Assembly (NCBI GenBank): GCA_026390935.1
Contig: JAPLEZ010000137.1
Span: 1-64,000 of the forward strand
Reading direction: 5' to 3'
Length of the DNA: 64,000 bases
DNA from: Bacteroidota bacterium
GTDB lineage: Bacteria > Bacteroidota > Bacteroidia > Flavobacteriales_C > GCA-002722245
A model generated the notes under the pieces. It searched no databases. It had not been told where the DNA came from and saw nothing but the letters and a program-made list of their open reading frames with translations. The translations under genes were made by a program, and so were the position numbers. Shown piece by piece: positions 42,558 to 52,007 of the stretch (position 1 is the first letter of the stretch; each line of letters begins with the position of its first letter).

Positions 42558-43166
42558 CTATACGTTTTCAAAAAACTGAACTGCAAAATTGCAGAAATCA
42601 ATAATCACCTCTTTGTCCAAATCAAACTCTTTTCTTTTCCCTAAGTAATTCTGTGATGTTGGTGTAATTTCTTTCCCCTCCTGCAACTCCTTTACTGTAA
42701 TGCACTTAATGTGCTTCTTTGAAACAAGGATTAGATATGCATTTTCGTATGGATAATTCTTTGGTAAGTTCTTAAAGCTGAACTCACCATTTGCTCTGAA
42801 CTTAACTTCAACAAAATAAACCTCTTTAGTTTTTGGATTCTGCATCACAAAGTCCGGCATCCTTCTTATTTCCTGAGCTACATCTGAACGAACACCCTTC
42901 AAAAGCTCCATTATACCTGGAATCGTATTCTCCATTCCATAACGAAACACGTTATATCCAAGACTAAGGAATAGTTCCTGAATAAGTGTTTCAGCAATAC
43001 GACCTTTGATCATCCCATAACGGTAATCATGCTCTTTGTCAGAAAGACCGCTTTCATCATCTTCGTATTTATCTACGTTGCTTTTACCGTTCTTATCGTA
43101 AAAGCATTTGGTACAAAGACCTTTCTCAAATTTAGTGTAGGAGCCACATTTCGTACATTCAGCCAT
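42558..43166 (-). CDS. Zn-ribbon + PD-(D/E)XK nuclease-like protein
   Basis: CTKCG...CTKCF zinc ribbon; KGRIAETLIQELFLSLGYNVFRYG, RMPDFVM, VYFVEVKFRANG give an E...D...ExK arrangement. Confidence 0.75.
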   Translation of the reverse strand: MAECTKCGSYTKFEKGLCTKCFYDKNGKSNVDKYEDDESGLSDKEHDYRYGMIKGRIAETLIQELFLSLGYNVFRYGMENTIPGIMELLKGVRSDVAQEIRRMPDFVMQNPKTKEVYFVEVKFRANGEFSFKNLPKNYPYENAYLILVSKKHIKCITVKELQEGKEITPTSQNYLGKRKEFDLDKEVIIDFCNFAVQFFENV

Positions 43167-43312
43167 AAAATTGTTATCTATATATTGGTACTATTCTTAT
43201 TCCAGCTTGAAAATCTAACCTCGATACTTCTGTTCCATTTGCAATCTTTTCTATAACTTTTATACCTATCAATAATTCTAAATGGGTGGGAAAGGTGGTT
43301 GTAAATGGGAAT

Positions 43313-45163
43313 CTAATCCGAAATCAAAGGATAGGGCCCTTGCCCCTCAAAAAAATCCACGCTAGTAAATTTATCAAAGTAATAGCATGTTTGTTTCTCG
43401 CAAATATCACTCCATCTAAACTTGTTCCTTTTCTTCAGTTTACGCACTTCGTAATTGATTGCTTTTGCAAGATCACTTTCAGGGAATGTGCCATTTATCT
43501 GAACATATAATAAATCGGCCGTTTTATAATCTTTATTGTTCCAAGATTCAACAAAGAATTGATGCCAAACTCTAAAATCTGAAGGGTTTTTTTTCAAATA
43601 TTCAAAACAAATTGCTGTATCTACCTTTATGTAAAAAGCTACTTTTTGCCAAAAAAGTGGATCTTCTAGATATTTTTTATTTGCAGCATCAAACAAAAAA
43701 GCTGCTTTACGGTAAAAAAAAGTACTATCGTAAAGTGCCGCACCGCTCCTTTCTTTGTCAAATATCATTGCACCTGCCCATGCACTAAATAGCTCACTAA
43801 TTGCAAATAATGTTTTTGCTTTATCAATGTCAGGATCATTTAGCAGTGACTTAAAATGATTTACTGCTTTCAACCCAAACTTTTTGCGATCCTTAATGGT
43901 AACATCGGAATTGAGAAACATGTCAAGATATTCTTCCCAATAAAAATAATTATTAGAATCCAAAGCAATTGCTTCACCAATATATTTCAAACACTCATTT
44001 TGTCTTTTTTCTCTTGAATTGAAATAAGTTAAAACTTCAGCCTTACCATAATGATATTTAGCATTTGTAGGTTCCACATCAACAGCTTTACTAACACATT
44101 CAAATGCTTTCACATACATACTGTCATTGAAAACACCTGTTTTTTTATCTCCCCACCTTGCTTCATTTTCTCTGTAATAATAGCTGTAGCCCATCGAATA
44201 ATATGCCCCTGCATTTTTCGGATCCTTTTCTATTACTGATGAATAATACTCAATGGCCTTATCATAATTATCAAGGGTATAATAACAATAACCCAATTCT
44301 TCATCAATTCTTCCATTTTCAGAAATTTCTTTTCTCAGTTTCAGAAAAACATTAATGGCTAAATTGTAATTATTCAATTCTTTGTAACACAATCCTATAT
44401 TGAACATTGCGACTTTATTTTTTATTAGCTCATAAGATCCCTTATAATATTCAATCGCCTTAATGAATTGTCCCTGCTTAAAATATACTCCTGCAATTCC
44501 AAATAAACCATAGGCTCTATTCAAGAGCAATAATTCATTATAAACCTTTATTGCTATTTCATAATCAAATCTACTTTCATAAAATTGCCCTGTTTGAATG
44601 TATGTAGCCGTACGATAGGGATTTATTTCTGTATTCATTTTATAATAATGCCATACAGAATCTGAATTTGAGCCAAGTGTTTCGATCAGTAATTTGAATT
44701 CCAATGCAGGTTTATATTTTCCATCTTTATTTAGTGCATCCCGAATATAATTTTTAGCAGAAGTAGTATCATTTTTACTATATGCATCCATCGCCATTGA
44801 ATACAGAAGTTTCATTACATTATAATCTTGTTCATGCCTTGAAATAAATTTCATTGCTTTCTTTCTATATCCTTTTTTCAAAGAATTATCTTTTAACGAA
44901 AATCCATAGATGTCATACGCATTATTAAACTGATTGTACTTCTCGAATAACTCACCAACTAAGAAAATTACCTCCCCATCAAAATTTTTATTTGAAGCAT
45001 TTTCATTGGAGACATTTCTCTCTGCATACCATATCCCTTCAAGGTATTTTCCTTGTTTTAAATAGCGTTGTAAGCTATCACTATGGTTTTGTCCAAATAA
45101 TCCAATAGAACATAAACATGAAATAAAGAGGAAAACAGGCCAATATTTGAATTGAATAATCAT
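43313..45163 (-). CDS. Secreted tetratricopeptide repeat protein
   Basis: Signal peptide; repeated TPR units (e.g. YDKAIEYYSSVIEKDPKNAGAYYSMGYSYY). Confidence 0.85.
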   Translation of the reverse strand: MIIQFKYWPVFLFISCLCSIGLFGQNHSDSLQRYLKQGKYLEGIWYAERNVSNENASNKNFDGEVIFLVGELFEKYNQFNNAYDIYGFSLKDNSLKKGYRKKAMKFISRHEQDYNVMKLLYSMAMDAYSKNDTTSAKNYIRDALNKDGKYKPALEFKLLIETLGSNSDSVWHYYKMNTEINPYRTATYIQTGQFYESRFDYEIAIKVYNELLLLNRAYGLFGIAGVYFKQGQFIKAIEYYKGSYELIKNKVAMFNIGLCYKELNNYNLAINVFLKLRKEISENGRIDEELGYCYYTLDNYDKAIEYYSSVIEKDPKNAGAYYSMGYSYYYRENEARWGDKKTGVFNDSMYVKAFECVSKAVDVEPTNAKYHYGKAEVLTYFNSREKRQNECLKYIGEAIALDSNNYFYWEEYLDMFLNSDVTIKDRKKFGLKAVNHFKSLLNDPDIDKAKTLFAISELFSAWAGAMIFDKERSGAALYDSTFFYRKAAFLFDAANKKYLEDPLFWQKVAFYIKVDTAICFEYLKKNPSDFRVWHQFFVESWNNKDYKTADLLYVQINGTFPESDLAKAINYEVRKLKKRNKFRWSDICEKQTCYYFDKFTSVDFFEGQGPYPLISD

Positions 45164-45208
45164 AATTTAAACGAGAATAAGGGATTCCAACCCCACTAAA
45201 ATAAAAAA

Positions 45209-45230
45209 AGCCCTCGGTTTCCCAAGGGCT
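45209..45230 (-). terminator. Rho-independent terminator downstream of ilvC
   Basis: AGCCCT...AGGGCT hairpin with a T-run on the minus strand. Confidence 0.75.
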
Positions 45231-45256
45231 CTCTTATTTATTCTAAAGGGGAAAGC

Positions 45257-46768
45257 CTAAGCCTCCTCCAACTCCACCACTCTCTCAACACCTACAGAGA
45301 TAGATTTCATAGCACCCATCGCTCCTCTTAATGTTTTACCAATTTGTTCAATCGGATGAGATCTCAAAGCTTCGTTCACACGAACTAGTTCCAAGTTATC
45401 AACTCCATTTCCTTTTCCGGCACCGTATGTTTTACCACAGATATCCGTATCTACTTTTTTCATGAAGTCGGCTAGTAATGGCTTACAAGCATGATCAAAC
45501 AAGTAGCAACCGTATTCCGCTGTATCAGAAATAACACGGTTCATTTCGTGTAATTTTTTACGTGCGATCAAGTTTGCGATCAAAGGAGTTTCGTGCAATG
45601 ACTCATAGTATGCAGATTCTTGTTTGATACCCACCTCTACCATCGATTCGAAAGCCAATTCAACTCCGGCTTTCACCATCGCCACCATCACAACACCGTT
45701 GTCGTAGTATTCTTGCTCAGAAATATTTACATCGCCAGCAGGAGTTTTTTCAAAAGCAGTTTCTCCTGTAGCAGCTCTCCAAGTCAATAAGTTTTTATCG
45801 TCAGCAGCCCAGTCAGCCATCATTGTTGATGAGAAAACACCAGTGATGATGTCATCCATGTGTTTTTGGAACAATGGTCTCATGATTACTTTTAATTCTT
45901 CAGCAACTTTGAATGCTTTCAATTTAGCAGGATTGCTCAAGCGGTCCATCATGTTAGTGATACCACCTTGTTTCAAACCTTCTGTGATAGTTTCCCATCC
46001 GTATTGAATCAATTTAGAAGCATAACCTTTATCGATTCCTTTTTCTACCATTTTGTTGAAGCAAAGGATTGAACCAGTTTGCAACAATCCGCAAAGGATA
46101 GTTTGCTCACCCATCAAATCCGATTTCACCTCAGCAACGAAAGATGATTTCAAAACACCAGCTCTGTCGCCACCTGTACCAGCGCAATATGCTTTTGCGT
46201 AAGCCCAGCCTTTTCCTTCTGGATCATTTTCAGGGTGAACAGCAATTAAGGTTGGTACACCAAATCCTCTTTTGTATTCTTCACGAACTTCAGTGCCTGG
46301 AGACTTAGGAGCCACCATGATTACTGTAATGTCTTTACGGATTTGTGTTCCTTCTTCAACGATATTGAAACCGTGAGAATAAGCCAAAGCCGATCCTTTT
46401 TTCATTAATGGCATTACCGCCGCAACTACTGATGTATGTTGTTTATCAGGAGTAAGGTTGATTACCAAATCAGCAGTAGGAATCATCTCTTTGTATGTTC
46501 CAACAGGAAATTTATTGACAGCTGCATTTTTGTATGATTGACGTTGGTTAGAGATGGCATCATCACGCAAAGCGTATGAAATATCCAAACCTGAATCTCT
46601 TAAGTTCAAACCTTGGTTTAAACCTTGAGCACCGCATCCTACGATGACGATTTTTTTGCCTTTAAGCGCTTTTACACCTTCAGAAAACTCTGAATTGTCC
46701 ATAAACTCACAAGTCCCTAGCTGAGCCAGTTTCTCTCTTTGCGATAAAGTGTTGTAATAATTTGCCAT
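45257..46768 (-). CDS. ilvC: Ketol-acid reductoisomerase
   Basis: [43 protein letters not shown]; 503 aa class II form. Confidence 0.96.
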   Translation of the reverse strand: MANYYNTLSQREKLAQLGTCEFMDNSEFSEGVKALKGKKIVIVGCGAQGLNQGLNLRDSGLDISYALRDDAISNQRQSYKNAAVNKFPVGTYKEMIPTADLVINLTPDKQHTSVVAAVMPLMKKGSALAYSHGFNIVEEGTQIRKDITVIMVAPKSPGTEVREEYKRGFGVPTLIAVHPENDPEGKGWAYAKAYCAGTGGDRAGVLKSSFVAEVKSDLMGEQTILCGLLQTGSILCFNKMVEKGIDKGYASKLIQYGWETITEGLKQGGITNMMDRLSNPAKLKAFKVAEELKVIMRPLFQKHMDDIITGVFSSTMMADWAADDKNLLTWRAATGETAFEKTPAGDVNISEQEYYDNGVVMVAMVKAGVELAFESMVEVGIKQESAYYESLHETPLIANLIARKKLHEMNRVISDTAEYGCYLFDHACKPLLADFMKKVDTDICGKTYGAGKGNGVDNLELVRVNEALRSHPIEQIGKTLRGAMGAMKSISVGVERVVELEEA

Positions 46769-46861
46769 AATTTTTTATCAATTATAAATTGGATTGCAAA
46801 AATGCGAAGATTTGCCGAGATAAGTAAATATTATTAGGGTTTTTTATTGGATAATGTGTTT

Positions 46862-46955
46862 ACCCACCCCTAGCCCCTCCAAGGAGAGGGGAATACGTCC
46901 ATTCTTGAAAATGCTTGGTAACTAATTCCCCTCCTTGGAGGGGCTAGGGGTGGGT
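46862..46955. repeat. Palindromic intergenic element
   Basis: ACCCACCCCTAGCCCCTCCAAGGAGAGGGGAAT (46862-46894) pairs with ATTCCCCTCCTTGGAGGGGCTAGGGGTGGGT (46925-46955); 2-nt indel, 30-nt loop. Confidence 0.9.
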
Positions 46956-47360
46956 TTATCCCCAAAACACAAGAAAAAACACAACGGTGATATAGATCCA
47001 AAACAGTGAAAACACAATATGGACAATGATTTCAAATACTTTCCCTCGCCACAGCTCAGAAGAGTAACCCACGAACTGAATCACCATTCGGGCGCCCCAG
47101 AAAATAAAAAGTCCGAAAGCTATTTTCCTACCCAATTCAGTTTCCACCAGCTCTGTTGCTGAGGTAAGGCACAAAAGCCCCATCAGCAATACAATCAATG
47201 AAATGAAAAAGGTATGGACATACATCATCTGGCGATTGGCCGTAGACACAGCGCCAAACTCCTTTTTCCAGTTGAAATACTTTGGAAAAATACCGTGAAC
47301 CAAAGCCAGCAGAACAAAAAGGCAACCAATAATCTTAAGATGCAGTTCCATATTTTTCAA
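46956..47360 (-). CDS. Membrane protein of unknown function
   Basis: 134 aa, 4 predicted TM segments. Confidence 0.6.
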   Translation of the reverse strand: MKNMELHLKIIGCLFVLLALVHGIFPKYFNWKKEFGAVSTANRQMMYVHTFFISLIVLLMGLLCLTSATELVETELGRKIAFGLFIFWGARMVIQFVGYSSELWRGKVFEIIVHIVFSLFWIYITVVFFLVFWG

Positions 47361-48069
47361 GTATAAAAGTGGTGATAAAAGGTGTGATCCTAATTTCTTT
47401 GGAAATATTCAGTTCGGCATCTTTGAAATTCTTTTTCCAAGACGCTTTAGGAATGAAATGAAAAAAGCCGATGTTATATGCAAGAAAATTGGGAAGATCT
47501 CTCAAATGCTCGGTGACTAAAATTTGTCCTTGAGGAGTTAAAACGCGTCGTAATTCATTAAAAAAAACAGAACGCTCTTCATCACTCCTGATTTCATGAG
47601 CAGCGAGAGTTAAAAATATTTTATCAACGGAATGATCGGACAAGGGCAAACTAGATGTTTTTATGCTTTGAGTATTCGGAAAAGGCGGATATGCTTTTCT
47701 TGCACGTTGAATGGAAACTTCCGTATGTTTTTCAGGATCGTAAAAATCAAAAACAATTAATTCTGCAGAGGGAAATTTTTGCTTTAGTAAAACACTGGTC
47801 TCGTCGAAACCGGCATTAATATTGAGAATTTTGTTATTCTCTTCTTTCTTCAATTCATCCAACCATTTCAATTGATACAAGTTTGACACATCATACACAT
47901 ACCATGAAACTACCAGAGAAATTGTAATGGGCAATGTGATGAGGACACTCGAAAAATAATAATGAAAGGAAAGCTGAACCACTAAAAGCACAAAAGACAA
48001 AACATAAAAATGCCAGTTAAAGCGAATGATATTGGTGATTCCCTGAAATGGTTTTCTTAGCCCTTCCAT
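47335..48069 (-). CDS. SAM-dependent methyltransferase-like protein
   Basis: N-terminal TMs then ILNINAGFDETSVLLKQKFPSAELIVFDFYDP; LTLAAHEIRSDEERSVFFNELRRVLTPQGQILVTEHLRD. Confidence 0.75.
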   Translation of the reverse strand: MEGLRKPFQGITNIIRFNWHFYVLSFVLLVVQLSFHYYFSSVLITLPITISLVVSWYVYDVSNLYQLKWLDELKKEENNKILNINAGFDETSVLLKQKFPSAELIVFDFYDPEKHTEVSIQRARKAYPPFPNTQSIKTSSLPLSDHSVDKIFLTLAAHEIRSDEERSVFFNELRRVLTPQGQILVTEHLRDLPNFLAYNIGFFHFIPKASWKKNFKDAELNISKEIRITPFITTFILEKYGTAS

Positions 48070-48797
48070 TTTTCTTTTTTACCTTTTTTCCAATAGTATG
48101 GAATATCGTTGATGATAAATGCATTGGCCAACTTTACTTCTTTTAGATGTAAGGAATCTATAAATGAAATGCTGTAATCATTGACTTTCACTGGCTTTGG
48201 CGTCCAGTTTTCTCGAACGCCTTCAATAATTAACACTTCCTTTTTTTCAGCGTTGTAGGTGAAAGTAAAAGGCAGCGGACCAGCGAAGCGCCGTGCTTCT
48301 TTCCAATCGGCAAAAGGAGAATTTGAAGGAAGAGGAACATTTTCATTGTTTGTTTCAACCTCTATTTTAAAATTGGAAAGCGAAGATTTTATTTCTCTTT
48401 TATTATCGTGTTGCGTTTGCTGAATATCAGTGGTGGTGTAATTGTAATGCGTAAAAAAATTACCCATCATTTCCATTTTCTTTTTATCGGTTTCCGATTT
48501 AATGATATATAAACCTCTGAGTCTTTTTCCCTCGTTGGTGGTGTAACGCACAAAAATGCGATAGCCAATTAAAAAGAAATCGTTGCCCATAAATTTCGGA
48601 AAACCTTTTGGTCGCAAATCACTTGTTTGCACCATTGCCACTGCAATAAAGGCCCATTTGTCGTTAAAGATATCTAAAGTGAGACAGTCGGGAAGCAAAT
48701 TTTCAAGCTCTTCTTTTGGTACCGCAAAAGTTAAAACCAGAGAGCTTTCAAAAAAAGCCTCTACAGCAAAGGGATGATCTTTTAGGAAGTTGAACAT
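48057..48797 (-). CDS. DUF2071-family protein
   Basis: ALTFAVPKEELENLLPDCLTLDIFNDKWAFIAVAMVQTSDLRPKGFP, YqjF/DUF2071-like. Confidence 0.75.
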   Translation of the reverse strand: MFNFLKDHPFAVEAFFESSLVLTFAVPKEELENLLPDCLTLDIFNDKWAFIAVAMVQTSDLRPKGFPKFMGNDFFLIGYRIFVRYTTNEGKRLRGLYIIKSETDKKKMEMMGNFFTHYNYTTTDIQQTQHDNKREIKSSLSNFKIEVETNNENVPLPSNSPFADWKEARRFAGPLPFTFTYNAEKKEVLIIEGVRENWTPKPVKVNDYSISFIDSLHLKEVKLANAFIINDIPYYWKKGKKEKWKG

Positions 48798-49189
48798 TAA
48801 GTCTGCTGATTTAATTTTTTATTCAATACAAACTCGTTATAGAAAATTACAACAATAAAAAGCAAAGCGAAAATGATGTTGGTTTTTCCCCACAACAATA
48901 AATCGGATGCGATTGCAAATTCAATAATGTTCATCGTTAAAATGATGATGATTTGTGCTGATGCATTTAAACGACTTTTGACTTTGCTTAAAATCCACAC
49001 AGCCATGAGTATTTCCGAAACTCCGATAACTTTAACTAAAATCCCAGAATATTCTTCCCCTAAAATACGGGCTACAATTTCTTGGTGACGTGGTACTAGA
49101 TTTAATACTTTACAGAAGAGTCCGTTGGCTATCCATACCGCAGCGATGAAATAAATTAGAATAGCATGTAGAGTTTTGTTGGTCATCAT
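48797..49189 (-). CDS. DoxX-like membrane protein
   Basis: 130 aa, 4 TM; WIANGLFCKVLNLVPRHQEIVARILG...KVIGVSEILMAVWILS. Confidence 0.75.
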   Translation of the reverse strand: MMTNKTLHAILIYFIAAVWIANGLFCKVLNLVPRHQEIVARILGEEYSGILVKVIGVSEILMAVWILSKVKSRLNASAQIIIILTMNIIEFAIASDLLLWGKTNIIFALLFIVVIFYNEFVLNKKLNQQT

Positions 49190-50064
49190 TTAAGCTTATT
49201 CCCTTGCTTTGAAACTCCTAACTTTTTAGCATTCTCTTTTGTAACAATCTTTTTTCCTGTTTTTTGTTCAATCTGCTTTCTAGCATTTCCGGCAATTGTT
49301 CCTCCTTCCTTTGCAATAACTTTACTTTCTTTAAAACCGTTTGGCTTTTTCTCTTTGGATATTTCCTTTGTAGTTGCTTCTGCAAGCATATTCAAAACCA
49401 ATTCAAGATTCGACATGTGGTCTCGAAGATTCTCTTTTTTCAAATCCTTCAATTTTTTGTAGTTCTTGGTAGTTAAACCTGCCCAGGCTTTTGTGATTTC
49501 ATCAGTCAAAATAGCATATTCCTGACCTTTTTTAACTCCTCTTTCTTCCCATTCATCTGTTAATTCTTTTCTAACTTCAATACTTTTAAGTCGCTGATTG
49601 ACCCATTCTTTACTATAACCCTTTTTAAGATAGGTTTCCATCAAACGGTCGATGCCTATTTCAGGATCTTCGATTTCATCCATTCTTTCTCTACCTACTT
49701 TAGCCAACCACATTTTAAATGGTTCGGCTTTTGGAGAAGGCACGGATTGAATTAAGCGAAAAAGTTGTTCGGTATCGGCCACGTCAGTAAGTCTCATTTT
49801 TCCGTCCGTAGCCAGCATTTTCAAAGCGTTACAATTTGTAACGGTTTCATTCCCCTCTTCTTTCAAGCGCATTTTTAAAACTCGCCAATAAACCTGAGGA
49901 TTAGGACTTTCCGTTAAAACAGCAATCACATCTACTATAGAAAAAAAATATTTTTCCTGCTCCTCATCCCAAAGAACTCTTACTTGCTTTTGATCAAATA
50001 ATTTAATGGCATTCTGTTTAGTCATGGCATGGCATTTTATGAATTCAAATTTATTTGAATTCAA
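49186..50064 (-). CDS. BRO-family N-terminal domain protein (phage antirepressor-like)
   Basis: IKLFDQKQVRVLWDEEQEKYFFSIVDVIAVLTESPNPQVYWRVLKMRL...; the start is probably MTKQNA (~50025). Confidence 0.82.
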   Translation of the reverse strand: MNSNKFEFIKCHAMTKQNAIKLFDQKQVRVLWDEEQEKYFFSIVDVIAVLTESPNPQVYWRVLKMRLKEEGNETVTNCNALKMLATDGKMRLTDVADTEQLFRLIQSVPSPKAEPFKMWLAKVGRERMDEIEDPEIGIDRLMETYLKKGYSKEWVNQRLKSIEVRKELTDEWEERGVKKGQEYAILTDEITKAWAGLTTKNYKKLKDLKKENLRDHMSNLELVLNMLAEATTKEISKEKKPNGFKESKVIAKEGGTIAGNARKQIEQKTGKKIVTKENAKKLGVSKQGNKLK

Positions 50065-50122
50065 CGAAGGTGATTGATCTACTTATCAATAAATATAAAC
50101 AGATTTTGAAGCGTTAGTTCAA

Positions 50123-51379
50123 TTACACAAAATACTGGAACAAACTAGGATCATCATTGATATCAGTATAATTGATGCCATACTGCTTCATGCGCTCCAA
50201 CAAGCCCTGATAGTCTTCCTTGTTTTTCAACTCTACGCCTATCATTGCCGGACCCGATTCACGCGCGTTTTTCTTCACGTATTCAAATCGGGTGATGTCA
50301 TCATTCGGACCCAAAACTTTAGAAACAAACTCTTTCAATGCTCCCGGACGTTGCGGAAAACGAATGATGAAGAAGTGTTTTAATCCTTCATAAATCAATG
50401 ATCTTTCCTTGATTTCCTGCATGCGATCAATGTCGTTGTTGCTTCCGCTCACCACGCACACAATCGTTTTTCCTTTTATTTGCTCTTTGTAAAAATCTAA
50501 AGCTGCCACCGATAAAGCGCCTGCAGGTTCAACTACAATAGCTTCTTCATTGTACAAACTCAAAATTGTGCTGCACACTTTTCCTTCGGGAACCAAAACC
50601 ACATCGTCAATCAAATCTTTGATGATTGAAAAAGTAATGTCTCCTACTTTTTGAACAGCAGCACCATCTACAAACTTGTCGATTTCTTTCAATTCAATGG
50701 CTTTCCCTTCTTCCAGCGCCTGTTTCAATGCAGGTGCTCCTTTGGGTTCAACGCCAATTAATTTGGTGGTCGGACTCACTTGTTTGTAGTACGAACCCAA
50801 GCCCGAAGCTAGTCCACCACCACCAACTGGAATAAATATATAATCGATGTTCTTTAATTCCTCATTTATTTCTTTGCCCACCGTACCCTGACCTTCAATG
50901 ACTTTAACATCATCAAAAGGATGAATGAATTCCAAGCCCTCTTTTTTACTTACTTCCAATGCCGCTTTGTAGCTATCATCATAAGTATCACCGGTTAAAA
51001 TCACTTCTACCCACTGTTTACCAAACATTTTCACCTTCTCCAGCTTTTGTTTTGGAGTAGTAGACGGCATGTAAACTTTACCATGAATACTTAGTAAATT
51101 ACAGGAATAAGCAAAGCCCTGAGCGTGATTTCCAGCACTGGCACAAATAACTCCTTTGGCCAAAATTTCTTTCGACAAAGACTTGATTTTATTATAAGCA
51201 CCACGAATTTTATAAGAACGAACGATTTGCAAATCTTCTCTTTTGAGATAGACTTCACAAGCGTATTTTTCCGACAAAGCGAGATTTTTTTGCAAAGGTG
51301 TATGCATTGCAACACCCACCAAATTCTCTGCGGCTTTATTTATATTTTCAACACTGATCAATGCCTCTTTTGTTTCCAT
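50123..51379 (-). CDS. ilvA: Threonine ammonia-lyase
   Basis: LKREDLQIVRSYKIRGAYNKI; ASAGNHAQGFAYSC; C-terminal ACT-like domain. Confidence 0.95.
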   Translation of the reverse strand: METKEALISVENINKAAENLVGVAMHTPLQKNLALSEKYACEVYLKREDLQIVRSYKIRGAYNKIKSLSKEILAKGVICASAGNHAQGFAYSCNLLSIHGKVYMPSTTPKQKLEKVKMFGKQWVEVILTGDTYDDSYKAALEVSKKEGLEFIHPFDDVKVIEGQGTVGKEINEELKNIDYIFIPVGGGGLASGLGSYYKQVSPTTKLIGVEPKGAPALKQALEEGKAIELKEIDKFVDGAAVQKVGDITFSIIKDLIDDVVLVPEGKVCSTILSLYNEEAIVVEPAGALSVAALDFYKEQIKGKTIVCVVSGSNNDIDRMQEIKERSLIYEGLKHFFIIRFPQRPGALKEFVSKVLGPNDDITRFEYVKKNARESGPAMIGVELKNKEDYQGLLERMKQYGINYTDINDDPSLFQYFV

Positions 51380-51415
51380 TTAACTTTGAACTTTGAACAT
51401 TAAACCTTCAACTTA

Positions 51416-51934
51416 TTAGGCTTCTCCTATTTCCTGAAGGTAGTTGTGTAAACTGTACATTGGTTTTGAAACGGCAACTCTTCCAGAGCGAACGAATTCA
51501 AGTATTCCGTGAGGTTCCAAATCTTTAAACAAAGATTTAGTTTCATCTTTTCGTCCGGTTTTTTCAATCGCTATAAAATCTGCGTCAGCATATAAAATCT
51601 TGGCATTGTGTGCTTCCACTATCTCGTTCACTTTCGGACCGGGTTTCATCTTATACAATGCAATTTCACGAGCCACTACTTCATCATCCAAAAAGTACGA
51701 CGCCATCAATACATCCACTAACTTTTCAATTTGCAAAGCTACATTTCTAACGGTATTTTCGGTTCCGTACACCACAATAGTGAAACGGTGAATGCCTTCT
51801 TTTTCCGATTCAGAAGTAGTTAAACTTTCTATGTTAATCTTTCTTCTTGTAAAGATTTGCGTGATCCTGTATAAGATTCCCGAATAGTTCTCTGAAAAAA
51901 CAGAGATCGTATATTTTTTTATTTCTGTGCTCAT
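51416..51934 (-). CDS. ilvN: Acetolactate synthase small subunit
   Basis: ISVFSENYSGILYRITQIFTRRKINIESLTTSESEKEGIHRFTIVV. Confidence 0.94.
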   Translation of the reverse strand: MSTEIKKYTISVFSENYSGILYRITQIFTRRKINIESLTTSESEKEGIHRFTIVVYGTENTVRNVALQIEKLVDVLMASYFLDDEVVAREIALYKMKPGPKVNEIVEAHNAKILYADADFIAIEKTGRKDETKSLFKDLEPHGILEFVRSGRVAVSKPMYSLHNYLQEIGEA

Positions 51935-52007
51935 AACTTTATAAAGTTGAATTTTAAATTTTGACTATTGAGTATTCAAAACTCAACATTCAAAATTCAA
52001 AATTAGT

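Noticed and set aside
51947-52004. AT-rich imperfect inverted repeat between ilvN and ilvB
   Set aside because: Built from simple TTTTGAATTTTGAA-type units, low information, so not reported as a regulatory structure.
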